DNA of 64,000 nt. It comes from Cornus controversa (taxonomy: Eukaryota > Streptophyta > Magnoliopsida > Cornales > Cornaceae). Shown in pieces: positions 23,541 to 33,525 of the stretch (position 1 is its first letter; every line of letters starts with the position of its first letter). The notes beneath the pieces were generated by a model. The model was not told the origin of the DNA, did no database searches, and was given only the letters and a program-made list of their open reading frames with translations. The stretch spans positions 10,217,541 through 10,281,540 of the forward strand of contig CM048849.1 in NCBI GenBank assembly GCA_026545225.1, written 5' to 3'. Both the position numbers and the translations under genes were made by a program.

Positions 23541-23723
23541 GATGCTTTAAACCTATGAAACACGAATACTTCTACAAGAGTAACATACATATATCATGTC
23601 CGTATCTGATACCAATACTCCTTGGATACTTGTCTGATACTTCCTAAAAGTATTCATAATTTTAAAATATATTTTTTTATTTTTAAAATGTATCTGATAC
23701 TTCTCAGATGCTTCAAAACACAT

Positions 23724-24076
23724 TATAGGTACAGAAAAATAGTCACTACACTTCCAGGAAGAAATCGACGCCTTTTCATTATTTCATGTTTCCTTTATAT
23801 AATTTTGAGAGTACATTGATTATGCCTACAATTATTCCCCATTTGTTGTAAATTTGCCCATATTCAGGAAATGATAATCCCTTAGTTTATTGCAGGAGTT
23901 ACGTTGTCAGATTCTGCAATTACATGGCAGATTCTGACTTTCCTTTACGACGTGGCTGCCATTCAGTATTTGATGACTTGGATGATGTCCTACTTTTTAC
24001 GACGTGGCTACCATGTATGAGTTGAGTTGTCATGTCCATGTGTCATATCTACTCTGAGCATTTTCTCTTCATTACA
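23724..24076 (-). repeat. 3' LTR of the Tat element
   Basis: 353 bp. On the plus strand it runs from TATAGGTACAG (original TG mutated to TA) to TTCATTACA. It is preceded on the element strand by the polypurine-like TTTTTAGGGGCAAAG. Confidence 0.88.
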
Positions 24077-24107
24077 CTTTGCCCCTAAAAATCCCTTTTG
24101 AATCTGG

Positions 24108-26446
24108 TTGTGTTTCAAAAAGGGTTTTATTATGACTGACGATTCGCCTTGTTTCGCTTGGGTTCCGTGCTTGTGGTGGCCGCTGAAACGTCGTTTCTTC
24201 ATAAATGCTCATTTCTTAGCTTTTCTGAGGATTTTTGGTTATGTCATAGCACTGTCCACTCCGGGTGAACCTGAATTTTCTGTCATTTTCCTTCTCACTT
24301 TACTTCCAAGGTCAGTACTTATTTTTCCTCTCTTCTTATTTTTGGGTGTGGATAGGATGAAAAGGGTAGAAATTGTTGATGAATTTGGCCTAATGGAAAC
24401 TTATCAGTTCGTCGATGAGTTCTTAGGTGAGGGTGACGGTGTTACAATTCCTCTTGGGGTTTTCTCCGCTCAGTCGAACCCAGTCATTAATCCCTCCTCA
24501 ACGTCAATAGCCCCTGTGGATCAAGGTCCTTTAGACACTGAGTTAGGTGATGTCGATCAGGACATGGTTAGGACTCCAATGGATTTGGGGAAGCTTCGGA
24601 TAGATTGTGAGATTCCAGCAGATGTCACCTTTAGGAACTATCCTCCCAACTTTGACTTCAGATCTGCGGAGGGTCTGGGTAAGGATGATATGCTCTTTTC
24701 TGTGAGGTATTTTTTGGCCTTTAGGTTTCCCCTTCATCTTTTTTACCATCTTGTCCTTAGTCAAATGCACTTGGCTCATCTGCAAGTGAACCCTAATTTC
24801 TTTAGGGTTATTTCTAGTGTTCTTGCTCTTAACCACTCCTGAGAGCTTGAGCTAGGTTTTGATGACTTACTCCTATGTTATCAAGTCTATTCTATAAAGA
24901 ACGAGGGTAGTCGATACCATTTCTTTCCTCGACCTGGTAGATTGCTCTGTACTGGCCATCCCTCTTCGGATAAGGGTTGGAAGGCCCAGATCGTGGTTGT
25001 TGGAGGAAAGTGGAAGGTATCCTCTTCTGATAAATTTTTCATTCCTCATAAATTTGGTGGATTAGGTATCCTTCCCTTTCATTTCCCTCCTAACCCTCAT
25101 TGTAATTACATTATATGTGACGTTCTACTTTTTAATCGGATTCGATCTTTCGTTGGTGTAGTTAGGGACCTTCTTCCTCGCTCTGAGTTAGCGGCGTGCC
25201 TCAAGACACTCAAGAATAAGGTGTGGAGCAACATACCAAAATCTTCTATTTTACTGAATTCAGAGTCTCTCAGAGCTATTTCAAAAAATGCTTTTGGTGT
25301 GAAGATGAAGCTTTCAAAAACCACTCACACTAAAGCAAAGAGGCAGACCAGAGGGAATAGTCTCGGCGATCCTCCGATCGATCGAGAAGTGGAAGCAGCG
25401 TCAGCTTTGCGTAAGAAACATGCTGAGGAGGTTACTACGGAGAAGTCAGGTTCTACTGATGTGATAGAAATAGAGGAGACTGCCCCACCTTCTAAGTCAT
25501 AGAAGGTGACAATCTCAGTTTCCCCTTCTGCCCCAAGGTCTGGGGGACCTTCAACTATTGGGACTATCGTTGTCTTCTGTGGTGGAGCCATGGACTCACC
25601 GAATGGTAAAAGCCAATAGTATGCCCCTATCGGTTGAGGACTCCTTGCTTGAAAACAGGGAGGCTATGAAGGCATTCTTGAAGGAGATGTGGCCTCCTAA
25701 GGATGCGAAGATGATGCTGGACCTATTTGTTGGCAATCTTCTGGAGTCTTGTCTTGATGCAGCACTCAGGGTGAGCAAGAATACATTTTTAATTCCATTA
25801 CACATTCTCTTGTTGCTTCTTTTAATAACTTCATGTGTCTTTGTCGAACATGTTCGGTGTGATGACTATGTGTAAATTAGTCAAGCAAGCGACCATCAAA
25901 GTAAAGAAAGCCGATGTTCAGATTAGGAAGGCTGAGGCCGACTTCCGTGCTGCTATGTGTGAAGCTAACAGCGAAAAGGCAAAGTCCCAGGCTCTTTTGA
26001 TGGAGAATGAACAGCTCAAATCTCAGGTTGAAGAACTTTCCAAAGGGAAAGAATAAGTTGAATTCTAGAGGGCACTAGCTGAATCCAGAGTATCTGAGTC
26101 TGAACTGAACGTCAGTTCTTTACAAGATCTATCGATTAAACTGGAGAAGGGCGCCAAAGCTTTGTTCGATAGGCTATCGTGAACGGTTCAGATTAGAAAT
26201 GCTGAAGCTTATCGCCAAGGCTTTGAAGATGTGATGGTACCCGAAGATGATCGATCCTATCTGGGTGGCCCTGCTGATTATGATCGGGAGATGGGCTTAA
26301 AAGGGCCCCCTTATCAGGATCCACAAGAGGGGGATGAGGAGAAGGAGATTATCAGCATCTTTGAAGATGGTGATGCACCCGTAGAGGCCGGGACTCATGA
26401 GCACGTAGAGTCTGCTAATGCCACAGCCGATCCTTCAGTGGGCTGA
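24108..26446 (+). pseudogene. Antisense extra ORF of the Tat element (Transposase_28-like)
   Basis: Plus-strand coding remnants oppose gag-pol: 24108-24842, 24942-25502, 25558-25780 and 25850-26446, interrupted by stops (e.g. ~24841 and ~25499) and by what looks like an intron starting GTGAGCAAG at ~25771. The N-terminal part resembles the Transposase_28 or 'putative plant transposon protein' domain found in Tat elements (VGGKWKVSSSD, FGGLGILPF). A charged coiled-coil region follows (KKADVQIRKAEADF, MENEQLKSQVEELSKG), then an acidic C-terminus. Its function in these elements is unknown. The family assignment is from recall of motif and position, not a search. Confidence 0.6.
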
Positions 26447-26717
26447 TCTTTTATAATTTTCCTTTTTTGTAATGCCCTTTGGCAATTCTGTTTATAAAAG
26501 CTCCTTTATATAATTAAAGATAATATTTTTCATACCTTTGATTTTTTCATGAGGCCACATGCTTGTTTGGTACTGCACTTTATAAAAATGAATGATGTAT
26601 GTAATATCCAGCACTTTCATAGGTACTTGGTCAACCACCTAACGTCCTTGTTTACTAAAGAAATTCAGGTGCTGAGTTATCTTTCATTCATGCATTCGGA
26701 TAGCCATGCCTATTCAT

Positions 26718-27010
26718 ATGAGACGTGCGACTGGTCAGGCCTTGGTCTCTTTTATTCAGTTCTGGTGTTCGGCTGGTCGTGCCTTAGCCATTTTCATTCA
26801 TCTGAGATGTTCGGCTGGTCATGCCGAGGTCTCTTTCATTCAACTTTGGTGTTCGGCTGGTCATGCCTTAGCCATTTTTATTCATCTGAGAGGTTCAGCT
26901 GGTCATGCTGAGGTCTCTTTCATTCAACTTTAGCATTCGACTGGTCATGCCTTAGCCATTTTTATTCATCTGAGACGTTCGGCTGGTCATGCCGAAGTCT
27001 CTCTTATTCA
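26718..27010. repeat. ~84-bp minisatellite inside the Tat element
   Basis: About 3.5 copies of a unit built from two related ~42-bp halves, with recurring GTTCGGCTGGTCATGCC, TTAGCCATTTTTATTC and GTCTCTTTCATTCAACTTT. It lies between the opposed ORF and integrase, where Tat elements often carry tandem repeats. Confidence 0.85.
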
Positions 27011-27200
27011 TAAAAATTTCACAAAACGATTAAGACAGTGGCATTGTGCGGCGATTTTTTGCTTCACAGCGCAATTCCATTGTCTTTATGTAGGATGGGT
27101 GAAACTCATTATATTAAGTAGACAGGGATCTACTATTCACTCGATGTTGGATAAAATTTATTGAGAGATTTCTAGTTCTTTGTTAAGAATGCACAAAGGT

Positions 27201-28373
27201 TTATACGTAGTACCTTTCTAGATGCATTGCATTCCAAGGTTTTTTGACCATGGCTCCATCGTCGTGCACCCTTCGTAGTCTGTACGCTCCTTTTCCAATA
27301 ACTTCGATTATTTCAAATGGACCTTCCCATTTTGCTGCAAACTTTCCTGCATTTAGTTCTTTGGTGTTGCTGGTAACCTTGCGTAAGACCCAATCTCCTT
27401 GCTCAAACGATCGGGGTCTAACCTTTTTGTTATAAGCCCTGCGAAGTCTTTGTTGGTAGGTTGTCATCCTGATCTACGCAGCTTATCTCTTTTCCTCAAT
27501 TAAGTCGATATCGTGTCCGATCTGGCGACTGTTCTCCTGCTCCTCGAAAGATTCGATTCTCAAGGTTTGGATGCTGAGTTCAATTGGAATCACTACTTCC
27601 ATCCTGTACGTCATGCTGAAGGGACTACTCCCTGTAGGTCTTTGAGGGGTGGTCCAATAGGCCCAAAGCAGGTTCGGCAATTCTTCCATCCATCGGCCTT
27701 TTCTCTCTTCTAGCTTTTTCTTGATATTTTCAAAAATAATTTTGTTTGTAATCTCATCTTGCCCGTTCCCTTGTGGGTATGACCTTGAGGAGAGTCGTTA
27801 GTTGATCCCATACTTTGCGAATAACCCCTGGATAAATTGGTTGTCCAGGTTCTTCCCGTTATCCATAGTAATTGACGCAGGGATGCCGAAGCGGCATATT
27901 ATGTTATTTCATATGAATTTTTTGACTTGCACGTGAGTTACTAAAATGTATGCTTCTGCCTCAACCCACTTGGTGAAGTAGTCTGTAGCCAAGAGGATGT
28001 ATTTTTTCTTCTGTGCTGCAATCGGCAAAGGTCCCACCATGTCCATTCCCCATTGTGCGAAGGGCCAAGGACTGGTCATTGGATTCAAGTTCCCTAGTGG
28101 CTAGTGTAGCAACTAGGCGTGTTTTTGGCACTTGTCGCAGTTTCTGGAGTATTCCGCCGCGTCACGTGACATGTAGGGCCAGATATACCCGATTGTCAGA
28201 GCTTTATGGGCTAATGATCGACCTCTAGAATGATTACCACAAACTCCCTCGTGGATCTCCTTTAGGACTCTATTGGCTTCGGATGGTGTTAAACATTTTA
28301 ATAATGGCCCCGAGAATGATCTTCTGTAGAGGTGGTTATTGATGATAGAGTACCTTGAGGCCTTCATTCTCAA
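27201..28373 (-). pseudogene. Integrase of the Tat element, broken
   Basis: The N-terminal zinc-finger piece is at 28113-28373 (GVCGNHSRGRSLAHKA, then CDKCQKHA). Core pieces are scattered through 27700-28110 without an intact frame. C-terminal pieces are at 27483-27689 (WAYWTTPQRPTGSSPFSM) and 27201-27467 (KVRPRSFEQGDWVLRK, GKFAAKWEGPFEI). The catalytic core is interrupted. Confidence 0.75.
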
Positions 28374-28472
28374 TTTCTTTGCTTCTCTTTTATGTTCGGG
28401 AAGGGTCCCATTCCTTAGGTATGCTTCTATTGGATCAATCCAACTAGGCTCTCTTGGGATTACGAATACCTC

Positions 28473-28982
28473 CTATGATTTTCCGATGTTTGGATCCCTT
28501 AATTCTTCCACGGAGGATACTCTGGTCAAGGATTCGTTCGCACTGGAAACCGAGCAGGCTAACCTGTCAGCTGCCTCATTTTCCTCACGTGGAATGTGGT
28601 TCAGTTTTACTTCGTCGAACTCCTTCATGGTCCCAAGCACTGCTTCTCGATAAGCGTTCATCTTGTCTTCTCTTGCCTGGAATTCCCCATTAACTTGATT
28701 CACAACTAGTTGCGAATCACTGAACATCGTCAACCTCTTAATTTGTAATGATTTTGCTAGCCGGAGTCCTACGAGGAGAGCTTCATATTCTGCCACATTG
28801 TTAGAAGCATCAAAATCAAATCGGATGGCATGGTGCAAAGTAATCCCATCGGGGGTTCTTATTTCGACTCCGGCCCCTGCCCCGGTCTGATTAGATGACC
28901 CAGCTACATATATCTCCCACCGAGAGGGATTTTCTCTTTCTTCAATCGGTTCATCGTATTCCAACAGGAATTCAGCCAACAC
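28473..28982 (-). pseudogene. Second, archaeal-type RNase H of the Tat element
   Basis: A 169-residue open stretch with WEIYVAGSSNQTGAGAGVE, NNVAEYEALLVGLRLA and SDSQLVVNQVNGEF, the signature of the additional RNase H domain (RVT_3 family) of Tat elements. The first catalytic Asp position reads YVAGSS where the family usually has an Asp (VDGSS type), so activity is doubtful. Confidence 0.75.
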
Positions 28983-30345
28983 CTAACCTTTGCAAGCCAT
29001 TTGAGGTATGAAGAGGATGTTGTAGGTGCTGAGATCCATGGCCCACTTCATCATTCTCCTCGTCATGTCTAGCTTGCCGAGGATTGCCTTGAGCGGCAGA
29101 TTAGTCGGAACAACTATCGGATGTGATTCGAAATAATGTCTTAGTTTTTTCTTTACGTGTATCAAGGCCAGGATCAGCTTTTCTGCTTTTGAATATCTAT
29201 TTTCGGCATTCGTCATTGTCTTGCTGGAATAGTATATCGGGTGCTGTTTCCCATTCTCTTCTCGGATCAGGGCTGCACTCGTTGATATTTTTGACATTGC
29301 CAAGTACAAATATAACTTTTCCTCGGGCTTCAGTATCGAGAGTATTGGCTCTGAGGCCATGTATTATTTTAGCCTTTTCAGGGCCTCTGACTGATCCATT
29401 CCCCAAATCTCACCCTTCTTCTTTCGGATAGCATCAAAGAATGGCTTGCATTTATCCAAGAGACGTGATATGAATCTGCTGAGGGCGGTAATTCGTCCGG
29501 TTAAGATTTAAACGTCTCGCTGAGTTTTTGGCTCCGAAGTCTGGATCAGTGTTGACGCCTGGGATGGGCTCATTTCTATTCCCGTTCGGCTGACCATGTG
29601 ACTGAGGAACTAACCCGATGATACTCCGAACGTACATTTCGATGGATTTAGCTTCAGTCGATGTTTCCTAAGGGTTTCGAATATTTCTTGCAAATGTTGC
29701 AAATGATCTTGTCTCCTTTTGCTTTTGACCACTATATCATCAATATATGCTTCTACAGTCTCGTCGATCTATTTTCTGAAGACACGATTGATCATTCGCT
29801 AGTACGTTGCCCCTGCGTTCTTTAAGCCGAAGGGCATTACCTTGTAACAATAGGTTCGTCATTCGGTGATGAATGAGGTTTTCTCCTCATCCCTCGGGTC
29901 TATCGGGATCTGGTTGTAACCCGAATAGGCATCCAAGATAGTTAGCAGCTCGTACCCGGCAGTGATGTTTACCATCTGGTCTATTTTGGGTAGTGGAAAA
30001 CTGTCCTTCGGGGAAACCCTTATTTAAGTTTGTGAAGTCAATACAAACTCTCCACTTCCCATTTTTCTTCCATACCACCACCACGTTGGAAAGCCATTCC
30101 GGGTATTTTACTTCTCTGATAAGATTTGCCTGGAGCATGTGATGGACCTCTTCGGCTATTATCTGGTTTCTTTCCGGGGTGAACCTCCTCTGCTTTTGTT
30201 TAACGGGAATGTTGTTGGGGTCCACATTCAATGTATATTTTGCCATCTCGAGATCCATCCCAGGCATACCAACGTGGGTCCAGGCGAATACGTCTCTGTT
30301 TCTCCTCAATACTTCAATCAGCTCTTCTTTCTCTTTCTTCTGCAA
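28983..30345 (-). pseudogene. Reverse transcriptase and first RNase H of the Tat element, frameshifted
   Basis: The RT N-terminal half at 29887-30345 has VKYPEWLSNVVVVWKKNGKW and CIDFTNLN. A frameshift near 30010 and stops break the palm domain. RNase H is at 28983-29360 (YYSSKTMTNAENRYSKAEKL, LALIHVKKKLRHYF). Confidence 0.78.
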
Positions 30346-30552
30346 TAATGTCCCAATCTGCGTACTTCTGTCTTCTTCTGGGTCTCCTAGTTGGACTGCT
30401 TGGAGCGGCTCTATGGGTTGAGCTATTCTTTCGATGTCCTGTTCCTCAGGAACGCCTAGCCTTTGTGATTGCTATTGGTTGTTGGTCTCTGAGGTTTCTC
30501 CATTTTTTGACATATTTCTGATGGTGAGTGAGTAGCACTCTTTTGCCGCCAC

Positions 30553-31029
30553 TTAATCTCCGCGGAGGTCCACTGTTCCTTTCCTGTTAGGGGTTAGGCA
30601 CCTCATTACTTGGTGCAGGGTTGATGGTACTCCCTGCATCCTATGGATCCAGCCCCTTCCCATTATAAGGTTGTAGGATGAATGTACATCGGCTATTACA
30701 AATTGCTCCCTGAGTGTCCTCTGCGCTGCTGTCACAAATAGTGCTATTGTTCCAATCGGGAGCACTTTATTCCCATCAAATCCTACGAGCGGACCTTCAG
30801 TTTGCTTGATTTGGTCACCTCAGATTCCTATCTGCTTGAAAACCTCCAGTGTCATTATATTTGCGCTTGATCCTGCATCGATGACTACTCTCTTTACCCA
30901 GCAATTTGCCACCATCAAACTGACTCCCAGTGGATCCTCGTGAGGGAGTTGTACGCTCATTAGGTCCAGATCTCCAAATGTGATCTGAGCGCCAACGTTC
31001 ATGTCTTGAACAGGATTGACTTCTCCCAT
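30553..31029 (-). pseudogene. Aspartic protease region of the Tat element
   Basis: RVVIDAGSSANIM (30820-31029) holds the catalytic D-A-G variant of the retroviral-type protease triad. Downstream FVIADVHSSYNLIMGRGWIH (30553-30765) matches the strand after the active site. The two halves are in different frames. Confidence 0.72.
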
Positions 31030-31344
31030 CTTCTATAGCCTTTTAGCTTGACGAAGGACAGATCTAATCAATCCTTGGACTGCCTGGGTTATGTAGCCAT
31101 GTATCGTATTGATTATTCTGACTGGATTCAGGTTCGGGTTCTCTCTTCGGTCGGGGACTGTGCATTCGTTCTGATTCGGTTGTTCCTTCACCGCATATTC
31201 TGTTAGACCTCCTTTGGAAATGATCGCCTCCGTCTGTCCTCTGAGATTCTGGCACTCATTTGTGGTGTGTCCGTAGTCCTGGTGTAGTGCACAGTGCTTA
31301 CTCTTATCTCTAAGTTCGGCTAGAATCAGGATTGGAGGCGACGT

Positions 31345-32418
31345 TCAGAATATGCCTCGATTCTTGTTTTCTTGGTTTAGCCTCGCCAGCGTGCATTTCA
31401 AGGGGGTATTCTTTCCCTCGAACCAAGGACGTTTCCCCAATGTCGAAGGTATAGGAGAGATCCTGCCTTGCCCCTTCAGTTTATCGCCTTTCTCCTTGGG
31501 TAGCGGGCCGACGCTTATCAAAGCTGTCATCTGTTGGCATAGAGCTTCATCTTCTTTGAGGCTAAGGTATCCTTGAGCTTTTGCGTTTAGATCTCCCATG
31601 GTCTTAGGGGTTTTCCTAACCAGAGATGAATGGAACTTTGAGCCGGGGATCATGGCTATCTTGAAAGCTTCTACCGTTGCTGCTTGGTCGCAACCGTCAA
31701 TCAGGGACATTTCCAAATTAAATCTGGTCATGAAGGATTTCAGGGTCTCTCCCTTTGTTTGTCTCATAATGATAAGAGAAGAAATCATTTTCTTCTGTCT
31801 CTGGTTACCAATGTACTGAGCGATGAAAAGCTCGCACAATTTTGTGAAACTGGGAATTATACCCGAAGGCTGTTTCTTAAACCAGGTTAGGGCAGCTCCG
31901 GACAGGTTGGTTGGAAACACCTTGCACATGAGGTTTTCGTACTCAGCGTGCTGCAAAGTCTTCCTTTGTTGCACATGGAAGAGATGGTCGACGGGATCTG
32001 TCGTCCCGTCAAAGGTGATGAAACTTGGAAACACGAATTTCTTTGGGTTCGGCAACTTCTTTATTTCTTTCAAAAAAGGGGACTGTATCACTTTACTAGT
32101 AACTAGGATTGCCAGATCCGCTGGGGTCAAGTTCTTCAGATCCTTAATATCGGCGTTGACCTCCTCCAGACGTCTGGTTATCATATCAAAATTGACATCT
32201 GGTCTGGTGGTTTGGGACTCCGGTCGCTCCACAGTCCGACCTCCATCCCTAGCAGAGTCGTATTATACAGAGGCCTCCCACTCGGGTGAAGCATTCCCCT
32301 GTCGTTTTCTAGTGAGCCGGGCAATCTTCTCCTGGAGTAAGTCGTTTCTCCGGTTGGATTCCTCCAATTGTTTTCGCATTTCCTGTAAGAGCTGTTCTTA
32401 CGTTTGATTCTGTTCCAT
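31345..32418 (-). pseudogene. gag of the Tat element
   Basis: An ATG at 32418 opens gag, with stops near 32400 and 32260. The longest intact part (31345-32232) is the Retrotrans_gag capsid domain, with FDGTTDPVDHL, LTWFKKQPSGII and QTKGETLKSFMTRF. Reading continues in damaged form to 31064. Confidence 0.82.
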
Positions 32419-32513
32419 CGAGCGGTTAGGTACGGGTGACTGTTGCCCCGTTATGGTTCCAGAACGTAGCTATACAGGCATAAACTCTTAAGGAATCTAT
32501 GGACTACTTCGTT

Positions 32514-32531
32514 CCCACAGACGGCGCCAAA
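32514..32531 (-). other. Primer-binding site of the Tat element
   Basis: On the minus strand TTTGGCGCCGTCTGTGGG directly follows the 5' LTR, the primer-binding motif seen in plant Tat elements. Confidence 0.8.
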
Positions 32532-32532
32532 G

Positions 32533-32884
32533 TGTAGGTACAGAAAAATAGTCACTACACTTTCAGGAAGAAATCGATGACTTTTCATTCTTTCATGTTT
32601 CCTTTATATAATTTTGAGAGTACATTGATTATGCCTACAATTATTCCCTATTTCTTGTGAATTTGCCCATATTCAGGAAATGATAATCCCTTGGTTTATT
32701 GCAGGAGTTACGTTGTCGGATTTCGCAATTACATGGCGGATTTTGACTTTCCTTTGCGACGTGCCTGCCATTCAATATTTGATGACTTGGACGATGTCCT
32801 ACTTTTTGCGACGTGGCTGCCATGTATGAGTTGAGTTGTCATGTCCACATATCATATCTACTCTGGCATTTTCTCTTCATTACA
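32533..32884 (-). repeat. 5' LTR of the Tat element
   Basis: 352 bp, plus-strand TGTAGGTACAG to TTCATTACA. It ends exactly at the CACAT duplication and aligns end to end with 23724-24076. Confidence 0.9.
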
Positions 32885-33525
32885 CACATTTTTAACAAGT
32901 TTTGAACATGAAAATGTAGTTTTTTCAACAATAATATCATATTATAATTTTTTTTAAAAAGTTTACAGTTCATTTAAAAAAGTGTGAAATACATATCATG
33001 ATTTAGTACAAAATTTATCCATCATAATTATTCAATGACTCTTAACTCTTATTTTGTTTGTTAATGATAATATTTTACAAAGAAATGTTAATAGCTCATT
33101 TTTTGAATATATAAAAATATAATTTATTATTTTTATACTGTTATATCATGTCGGTACCTCTATCTTATTTTTTGTATTCCTATTTTATTTTTTTTAAATT
33201 TATTATATAACCGTAGTCGTGTTTTGTGTCCGCATCCATGCTTCTTAACTTTAAAATAATACACAATACTGTGAGTCTATTTTATACGAAACCTAATCTG
33301 ATTTAATTTAGATTGATCCACTGTTTAAGTAAAAATTCCTGCTCACAGGCAAGCATTGTCCTTGTTATTATGACCACTACGACGATCATACCCAAAATTA
33401 ATAATCCATCCGAGTAAAGTTATATCCAACGTGGCCTATCTTCAACCATAAAACACGTTACTTATTATTGCTACTCACACTTGGATAGTGTCGTCGACGA
33501 AGATACTTTGCCGGTGAGTGACAAA

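Larger units (their letters stand above)
23724..32884 (-). mobile_element. Tat-lineage Ty3/gypsy retrotransposon, complete but decayed
   Basis: 9161 bp on the minus strand, flanked by the 5-bp duplication CACAT (23719-23723 and 32885-32889). LTRs are 32533-32884 (5') and 23724-24076 (3'). The primer-binding site is TTTGGCGCCGTCTGTGGG. Minus-strand order is gag, protease, reverse transcriptase, RNase H, a second archaeal-type RNase H, integrase, then a minisatellite and an opposed ORF. The dual RNase H and the antisense ORF are hallmarks of the plant Tat lineage. About two dozen differences between the LTRs, mostly transitions, indicate an old insertion; the coding frames carry several stops and shifts. 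Confidence 0.9.
23541..33240. mobile_element. Possible split copy of a GGACACG-type Mutator-like element hosting the Tat insertion
   Basis: Right end (reverse complement near 33240) reads AAGAAGCATGGATGCGGACAC, like the left end of the element at 42432 (AAGAAGCACAGAAACGGACAC). The left end near 23541 is less similar (GATGCTTTAAACCTATG). Between them sits the whole Tat element. Low confidence because the left border and a target duplication could not be fixed. Confidence 0.3.

Noticed and set aside
26549..26933. Open frames across the Tat minisatellite
   Set aside because: The repeated peptide is an effect of the ~84-bp unit having a length divisible by three.
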